Shown piece by piece: positions 8,035-8,877 of a stretch of 8,877 nt of DNA (its first letter is position 1; each line of letters opens with the position of its first letter). A model generated the notes under the pieces. The model was given only the letters and a program-made list of their open reading frames with translations. It made no database searches and was not told the origin of the DNA. The DNA is from Bradyrhizobium sp. (GTDB lineage: Bacteria; Pseudomonadota; Alphaproteobacteria; Rhizobiales; Xanthobacteraceae). The position numbers and the translations under genes were made by a program. The DNA is taken from NCBI GenBank assembly GCA_028290165.1, contig JAQGKJ010000064.1, positions 1-8,877 on the forward strand, in the 5' to 3' direction.

Positions 8035-8484
8035 TCACACCTTGACTTCGAGCTCGAACGATTTGATCAGCGCCATCGACAGCACCACCGGATCGACCGA
8101 AATGACGCGGAATGTGTGAAGCTTGCTGGCCTGCCCGCTGATCGAGACATACTCGCCCGGCAAGAAGGCGTGTTCGCCGAACCTGTAGCCGGCTTCCTTG
8201 TCATCATCCTCGTCGGGATTGTAGTCGAAAACCCAGCGTGCACGCTCGGCGCCGCCGGGCTTGTGGATGAGACGGCCGACCTCGTCGTCCTCTCCCTCCC
8301 AAAAGCGCCGAACCCGGCAGTAGTTACGATACCTCCTCCAGAGCACGGGATCGATATGCCCGTCGGGATCAAGCGGCGCAATGAAATCATATCCGTGACG
8401 CGAGGAGCCATCGGGAAACTCCCGGGAGCGGGCAAGATTCAGCAGGATGCGGTTGAGGTCAATCAGTTCAGTCAGCGCTTGCAT
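8035..8484 (-). CDS. conserved protein of unknown function
   Basis: This 149-residue, acidic, soluble protein has no transmembrane segment or signal peptide. I do not recognise a named domain, but it resembles hypothetical proteins I have seen beside stress genes in Bradyrhizobium relatives. Visible features are an N-terminal helix (TELIDLNRILLNLARSREF), a central RHGYDFIAPLDPDGHIDPVLW segment, the charged CRVRRFWEGEDDEVG, an RWVFDYNPDEDDDKEAGYRF acidic patch, and a C-terminal beta-rich part (GEYVSISG, LHTFRVISVDPV). The start is uncertain. The ATG at 8484 is chosen because the conserved-looking sequence begins there; 8538 (ATG) and 8592 (TTG) are also in frame but have no convincing ribosome site. 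It probably heads an operon with the truncated usp ORF. A FixK-like box lies 114-127 bp upstream. Confidence 0.75.
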   Translation of the reverse strand: MQALTELIDLNRILLNLARSREFPDGSSRHGYDFIAPLDPDGHIDPVLWRRYRNYCRVRRFWEGEDDEVGRLIHKPGGAERARWVFDYNPDEDDDKEAGYRFGEHAFLPGEYVSISGQASKLHTFRVISVDPVVLSMALIKSFELEVKV

Positions 8485-8564
8485 GGTGCGGTCTCGAATA
8501 CCGATTGGAGCAACTAAGCCTGGATCGGCCGGAAACATAATGATGGTTGTCAAGGTGATGCGTT

Positions 8565-8588
8565 TTAATTGCCAAGTTAATGGCCAAG
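8565..8588. repeat. two 12-bp direct repeats beside a FixK-like box
   Basis: TTAATTGCCAAG (8565-8576) is followed directly by TTAATGGCCAAG (8577-8588), eleven of twelve identical. The core GCCAAG recurs partly at 8589-8593. The pair starts ten bases from the FixK-like box and lies where the -10 to -35 region of a minus-strand promoter would be, so it may be a second operator. The GCCAA half-site is also present in the palindromes before the histidine kinase gene. Confidence 0.5.
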
Positions 8589-8597
8589 CCAAGCTTG

Positions 8598-8611
8598 TTG
8601 ATCGCCATCAA
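8598..8611. promoter_or_regulatory. FixK/FNR box in divergent spacer
   Basis: TTGATCGCCATCAA is a perfect inverted repeat (TTGAT-N4-ATCAA), identical to the classical FNR/FixK consensus. It lies between the minus-strand unknown-usp unit and the plus-strand AI-2E-like gene. At class II spacing neither direction has a convincing -10 hexamer (TTGGCA on minus, TCCGCT on plus; GGCAAT at 24 bp on minus is slightly better), so which gene it serves is open. Confidence 0.7.
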
Positions 8612-8660
8612 CGCGCCCAGATGCAGTGGAGCCTCCGCTGCGGGCCGACGACGTGACGGG

Positions 8661-8877
8661 ATGAGTGTGTCGGCGCGACCAGGGATCGGACCAACCATGC
8701 TGCGCCATTCGGGACTCGTGCCAAACAATGACGGGAGGGCGCTTCGGCCTTCCGAGAAAGCGGCGTTGCCTTTCGATTCACGGGCGAGGACGGTCGCGCG
8801 AACTGCGCTGGCGATCCTGGTTGTGCTGCTGGCGGCCTGGGTGGCGCGCGATTTTCTGGTGGCGCTGACCTGGGCCG
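8661..8877 (+). CDS. AI-2E/PerM-family membrane transporter, N-terminal part
   Basis: An open frame runs from the ATG at 8661 to the window end without a stop (72 codons and one base), so the gene is cut. A polar N-terminal tail of about 46 residues leads into a hydrophobic helix, ALAILVVLLAAWVARDFLVA, ending LTWA. That motif, a first transmembrane pair with VARDFLVALTWA, matches the start of AI-2E/PerM family proteins of rhizobia, which are membrane proteins of eight or so helices linked to export of small molecules. The start is uncertain: 8661 has GACGGG directly before it, while ATG 8697 has AGGGATCGGA at a looser spacing. It is the only plus-strand gene and diverges from the stress cluster, with the FixK-like box at 8598-8611 between them. 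The family call rests on one helix and could be wrong. Confidence 0.6.
   Translation, partial: MSVSARPGIGPTMLRHSGLVPNNDGRALRPSEKAALPFDSRARTVARTALAILVVLLAAWVARDFLVALTWA

Noticed and set aside
8565..8595. Sigma-54 (-24/-12) promoter within the TTGGC-rich stretch
   Set aside because: The GG and GC elements are never ten bases apart here; the nearest fit is off by one base.

Overview
The window looks like the chromosome of a GC-rich alphaproteobacterium, most likely Bradyrhizobium, Rhodopseudomonas or a close relative (Nitrobacteraceae). The grounds are codon usage, the FixJ-type regulator, a typical rhizobial small protein with an ETFPASDPPAW motif, and FNR/FixK-type operators. This placement is inferred from memory of these families, not from a search. 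All recognisable genes except the last lie on the minus strand, so the biological order runs from high to low coordinates.

Layout, in minus-strand order. (1) At 8035-8484 is a conserved protein of unknown function, followed 42 bp later by a short universal-stress-protein-like ORF (7753-7992) that keeps only the N-terminal half of a Usp domain. (2) At 7213-7611 is a small heat-shock protein (Hsp20), followed closely by a full-length Lon protease (4752-7190) and then a zinc-independent quinone oxidoreductase-like MDR protein (3623-4636). (3) At 2797-3414 is an HdeD/DUF308 six-helix membrane protein, followed by a 77-codon small ORF (2552-2785) that overlaps a terminator-like hairpin. (4) At 666-2384 is a GAF-PAS histidine kinase whose 3' end overlaps the start of a FixJ/NarL-type response regulator (44-676). 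On the plus strand, 8661-8877 is the start of what appears to be an AI-2E/PerM-family membrane protein, cut by the window edge.

The most interesting signal is regulatory. Three sequences matching the FNR/FixK palindrome (TTGAT-N4-RTCAA) lie in or at the edge of the spacers in front of three transcription units: 3511-3524 before hdeD, 7743-7756 before hsp20-lon, and 8598-8611 before the unknown-usp unit and the divergent AI-2E gene. In the first two, a -10-like hexamer follows at exactly 22 bp, the geometry of a class II FNR/FixK-activated promoter. I infer an oxygen-responsive proteostasis and stress island: chaperone, ATP-dependent protease, reductase, HdeD and a Usp remnant under one FixK-like regulator, with a two-component system next door. 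Its gene types partly resemble the enterobacterial transmissible locus of stress tolerance (Hsp20 + AAA+ protease + HdeD), but its composition and apparent control differ.

Other unexplained structure includes three 18-bp tandem units at 2521-2574, interlocking TTGGC/GCCAA half-sites at 2446-2464 before the kinase, and two 12-bp direct repeats at 8565-8588 next to the third FixK-like box. No rRNA, tRNA, CRISPR array, insertion sequence or attachment site was seen. No gene-free stretch exceeds 300 bp.
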